This document shows positions 61,069 through 64,000 of a stretch of DNA of 64,000 nt, in pieces. Origin of the DNA: Muribaculaceae bacterium (GTDB taxonomy: Bacteria > Bacteroidota > Bacteroidia > Bacteroidales > Muribaculaceae). The stretch is taken from assembly GCA_022510405.1 (NCBI GenBank), contig JAFLTP010000015.1, positions 18,847 through 82,846 of the forward strand, written 5' to 3'. The notes under the pieces are model-generated. The model was not told where the DNA came from, did no database searches, and saw only the letters and a list, made by a program, of their open reading frames with translations. The translations under genes and the position numbers were made by a program. Each line of letters opens with the position of its first letter. The stretch's first letter is position 1.

Positions 61069-63618
61069 TCAATTGGTAGTTGTTTGTCCAGGGCGTTTTT
61101 GGTCACCTGTATCAACTGAAGTATAAATATCATGCCAAGGCAATATGCTAAATCCTACAGCAATCGCTTTTCGGTTATAATTATTGGGCACTATCGGTTG
61201 TTCTATGATGTCGACTCCGGTTCCTGGTGCTGAGATTTTATCGATTTTGAAAGAATACCAATTGTTTCGAACAGTGCCATAGTCACCGGTACTTACTCGT
61301 TGAAGTTTTTCTGAAAAATTCTCGCTATCCTTGTTGTGTGTCGACCCTGCTACATAATACATTCTTCCCTGGTTGAAATGAGCTGCCATCAGCTCCGGAT
61401 GAGCATAAACAAGATTCAAATATTTGTCGATGGTAATTTCATGATATCCTACAGGAATTTCTTTTGTTTCCTGAGCTCTTCCCTCTCCAATTAATCCCGG
61501 TTCGCTTCCTGCTCCCTCCACATTGTCGGATTCCGGGTTCTCTTCTTCTTCACCTTTACTTTCATCCTCTCCATCATCTTCACCTTTGTCTTCTACGGTT
61601 TCATCAGGATTATAAGTATAGAGAGTGATTCCTTCTTTGGGTGTGATATAAACAAAGTTGTCGCCACCTTTTATGTTGGCATGATCTAAGTCAAAGTCTT
61701 TTGCTTCGGCCAATCTCATTTCATGGCTGTCTAAAACGTAGAAATTACCATTGTTACGTCCGAAAACTTCAACCTTCTGGTAATCGTCGTCCATCATGAA
61801 ATATGCAAGATACTCCGCTACATAATTCTTATAAGCCGACTCTGACCAATAAATATCGTTCATATAATATTTAGATTCGGCAGGTTTGTTACCTTCGGCG
61901 AGACGCAAGCCGTCGGTGTCATATCCCGGATTGCTAAATAGAAAATCGGAGTCAATCCCTTTAACAAGGAGTTGCGCTGTAACGATAAGATGCGAGCCGG
62001 TCCTTAAAAACACAGCGTCATGATATGGATCCTGACCTCCTTGATTAATCATGAGATTATAATCGAAAGTATTTTCCATCATATATCTCCTGACATTTCT
62101 TTTGCTTAGTGTGGTGAAATCGTTATAAGTCAGAGTAGGAGATGTAATAGAAGCAAGGGAATAATTGATTGAGTTAGGGTCTGGATCCCAATATAAAGTC
62201 ATATGTCCTTCATTGTCATGAACCCATTTACAATTTTTATAAAACTTTCTATATTGCCAGGGATAGTTCCCGGTTCCATTTGTATAATTTATGTCTTCGG
62301 CCCAAAAATTCCGGTATTTAATTTCAGATCCTCCTATTTTGTCCCAGTTTGTGTAATAAGAAGTTCCGGGTTTGATAACCTTGAATAGATATTCTTGGGA
62401 TTCAACGGCATTTATGTCCCATCCGAGTATGTTGACCCACCATTCAGCCATCTCAATTTCTGGTTTCCCTCTTTGGGTGATATCGGAGTTCCGGGTGTAA
62501 TCGTTGACAGTCTTGATGTAGAAATCAGAATTGCCTACCGTATAGATAAGATGCTCTTCAGGAATAGGATTGCTTGAATCTCCTTCAACAGCTCCTTTTG
62601 TGAGGTATGATTCCTCATCTATTTGTGTCACATCATTATCCAATGACTTGAGATAATAGTATTGACCGTTGTCTCCTTTGAAAACAACTGTGTATTTCGA
62701 TGCTAATCGTTCCACATATATAGTTGTGGGGTTCTCTTTGGCCAAACCTTCTTTGTTATAGGTCTGGAAAAGTTTTTTGCCTTCTTTTGTCTCTATGGCC
62801 GGCATCACTTTGGAAGAAGAATCAATCACCATTGAAGAGGTCATCGTAAAGAAGAGGTTGCCGTCTTCATCTGTTATATACTTATCTTTCTTGTCTTTCA
62901 GATACAACAAGGCATCGGAATTATTCCAGTCTAACGTGATTTGCCTGATGGAATCATAACAACCCTTGGACTTCTTTGTAAGACTTTCTATTTTTTCTTG
63001 AAGGTGCTTCTGAAGGTCATAACTTGCATTCAGCACAACAAGCACTGTGAATTCAGTATCTTGAATAAAAGGGTTTTCATCGTCGGGCGAATAGAATTTT
63101 GAATATAACGTGTATCCGGCTTTTGAATCATCATCCAATTCGACTTCCAAAGGTGACAGACCATCAGATACCAAGGAACCGTCGGTGTTGAAAAGAATGG
63201 CGAAATGATAGAATTGATCTGCAGGATCAGGCTCATCTTCATCCTCTTCACCGGTATTTGAATCCTCTCCTTCCTCAGCTCTACTTAAATTCTCTGGGTG
63301 ATCAGTATCTTCCTCCTCCTCCTCTTCTTCTTTTATTGTTGGAAAATAGAGAAGACGTTCGTTAACTGTTCCTTTGTCAAAATCCGACGTTGCGTTTGAA
63401 TCATCTGAGTCCCAGTAGGCAGCAAGTTGGCTTTGGTCGGAATCCAGAAGTTGCATTGCCATGTAGCTGAAGTATTTTTTGCCTACAGACAGTGAGGGCT
63501 CATCCGGATTTGGGTAGCCTGAAATGTCGTCGGCAACGCATGATGAGACAAGCGGAAGAGCTATAAGTATAGCTATCGCTAAGAAGAAGTTATAAAATAT
63601 ATTTTTTAACCAATTCAC
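61069..63618 (-). CDS. Mfa1-like fimbrillin, operon 2 gene A' (first gene)
   Basis: 849 residues from a GTG start (VNWLKNIFYN); no ATG occurs before the lipobox, so the GTG is needed. Lipobox VSSC (Cys27), then VADD. Unlike its eight relatives it has no T-R site around residue 60; the nearest candidate is SRAEEG at 112-114 inside an acidic insert (97-134). A second acidic insert lies near 680-715. Fimbrillin landmarks are WWVNILGWDINAVESQEYLF, YRNFWAEDINY, YPWQYRKFY and the C-terminal DYGTVRNNWYSFKIDKISAPG, ending in VGFSILPWHD. Confidence 0.72.
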   Translation of the reverse strand: MNWLKNIFYNFFLAIAILIALPLVSSCVADDISGYPNPDEPSLSVGKKYFSYMAMQLLDSDQSQLAAYWDSDDSNATSDFDKGTVNERLLYFPTIKEEEEEEEDTDHPENLSRAEEGEDSNTGEEDEDEPDPADQFYHFAILFNTDGSLVSDGLSPLEVELDDDSKAGYTLYSKFYSPDDENPFIQDTEFTVLVVLNASYDLQKHLQEKIESLTKKSKGCYDSIRQITLDWNNSDALLYLKDKKDKYITDEDGNLFFTMTSSMVIDSSSKVMPAIETKEGKKLFQTYNKEGLAKENPTTIYVERLASKYTVVFKGDNGQYYYLKSLDNDVTQIDEESYLTKGAVEGDSSNPIPEEHLIYTVGNSDFYIKTVNDYTRNSDITQRGKPEIEMAEWWVNILGWDINAVESQEYLFKVIKPGTSYYTNWDKIGGSEIKYRNFWAEDINYTNGTGNYPWQYRKFYKNCKWVHDNEGHMTLYWDPDPNSINYSLASITSPTLTYNDFTTLSKRNVRRYMMENTFDYNLMINQGGQDPYHDAVFLRTGSHLIVTAQLLVKGIDSDFLFSNPGYDTDGLRLAEGNKPAESKYYMNDIYWSESAYKNYVAEYLAYFMMDDDYQKVEVFGRNNGNFYVLDSHEMRLAEAKDFDLDHANIKGGDNFVYITPKEGITLYTYNPDETVEDKGEDDGEDESKGEEEENPESDNVEGAGSEPGLIGEGRAQETKEIPVGYHEITIDKYLNLVYAHPELMAAHFNQGRMYYVAGSTHNKDSENFSEKLQRVSTGDYGTVRNNWYSFKIDKISAPGTGVDIIEQPIVPNNYNRKAIAVGFSILPWHDIYTSVDTGDQKRPGQTTTN

Positions 63619-63784
63619 TTTCTTTCAAGATAATAGTGTTGCAACTAACAGGATTAAGCGTCTATAGGGGAGCAAATTCCTGTAATAAACGGGGATGCGT
63701 GACGAAATATTGCTTTAAATTTTAAGGCAGTTGTTTATGGCTGAAAGCCAGTTTTTTAGTTGGTCTACATTACCCATTTAATAT

Positions 63785-63816
63785 GCAAAATTAATAAATA
63801 AGTGGTGATTCGACAA
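63785..63816 (-). promoter_or_regulatory. promoter of fimbrial operon 2
   Basis: TTG (63816-63814), 20 nt, then TAATTTTGC (63793-63785), matching the Bacteroidetes consensus. GTTAATTCTTGTTAAC just upstream (63821-63836) matches the element before operon 1 at 15 of 16 positions. The leader to the GTG is about 165 nt. Confidence 0.75.
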
Positions 63817-63843
63817 GAAATGTTAACAAGAATTAACGGATTA

Positions 63844-63877
63844 GGGATGAGGGATCGAGGGATGGGGGAGGAGGGGG
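63844..63877 (+). other. G-rich tract with G-quadruplex potential
   Basis: GGG-N4-GGG-N5-GGG-N2-GGGGG then AGGAGGGGG: four or more G-runs with short loops within 34 bp, in an otherwise AT-rich gap about 30 bp upstream of the operon 2 promoter. Confidence 0.55.
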
Positions 63878-63888
63878 ACAAAATATTG

Positions 63889-63922
63889 AAAGCCGGGCTA
63901 TCCTCACGGATTACTCGGCTTT
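63889..63922 (-). terminator. terminator-like hairpin after tRNA-Val
   Basis: On the minus strand AAAGCCG ... ATCC-GTGA-GGAT ... CGGCTTT, followed by an AT-rich tract, 25 bp beyond the tRNA 3' end. Confidence 0.6.
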
Positions 63923-63946
63923 GAAAAATACAAAGTTTGGGGAAAG

Positions 63947-64000
63947 TGGGCGTTGACGGATTCGAACCGCCGACCCTCTGCTTGTAAGGCAGATGCTCTA
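63947..64000 (-). tRNA. tRNA-Val (anticodon UAC), 3' part
   Basis: The minus strand reads an anticodon stem TCTGC/GCAGA with loop CTTACAA (anticodon TAC), a variable region, the T-arm GGCGG-TTCGAAT-CCGTC, and the 3' acceptor strand AACGCCC with discriminator A. The CCA end is not encoded. The acceptor 5' strand and most of the D-arm lie beyond the window end. Confidence 0.92.

Overview
The window reads as a Bacteroidales chromosome, probably a Muribaculaceae- or Prevotella-like gut anaerobe. Three things support this: promoters fit the Bacteroidetes consensus (TTTG, about 19-20 nt, TAnnTTTG), there are two Mfa1/FimA-type lipoprotein fimbrial operons, and a secreted protein ends in a Bacteroidales-style exported tail. 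The genus cannot be fixed from sequence alone.

Region 1 (1 to about 23,885) is the right-hand part of a very AT-rich siphovirus-type prophage. It holds coiled-coil and leucine-rich-repeat tail fibre genes (1-7336), a leftward accessory cluster of one exported protein and five tiny overlapping genes (7366-9291), then an HK97-type head-tail module in order: protease, capsid, connectors, tail tube, tail chaperone, tape measure, distal tail, fibre, holin-like (9611-22248). A large serine recombinase at the right edge (22249-23736) is the likely integrase. A near-identical AT-rich motif precedes eight of its genes.

Region 2 (about 23,884-28,472) has a quite different base composition. It is the remnant of another phage: a 5'-truncated terminase large subunit, a portal, and one unrecognised gene. 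The first prophage appears to have integrated inside that terminase gene. The gaps between the remnant genes are filled with phased 7-bp repeat arrays that stop just before start codons. The same repeat also lies in frame inside the terminase gene and inside the 5' leader of the chromosomal tyrS gene.

Region 3 (28.5-37.5 kb) is chromosomal: a secreted protein, a four-helix-bundle protein, pckA, tyrS, a DUF4143-type ATPase with triple palindromes upstream, an ATPase fragment, and a RAYT-like transposase between roughly 150-bp direct repeats.

Region 4 (37.5-63.6 kb) holds two leftward, paralogous fimbrial operons. The first is A-B-C-D (48171 to 37493) and the second is A'-C'-B'-C''-D' (63618 to 49667). 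Each starts with a GTG-initiated Mfa1-like gene and ends with a very large tip-like protein. A compact DUF3791-DUF3990-DUF3791 cassette, a candidate toxin-antitoxin module, sits between them and is flanked by related hairpin repeats. The window ends in a partial tRNA-Val(UAC) on the minus strand.
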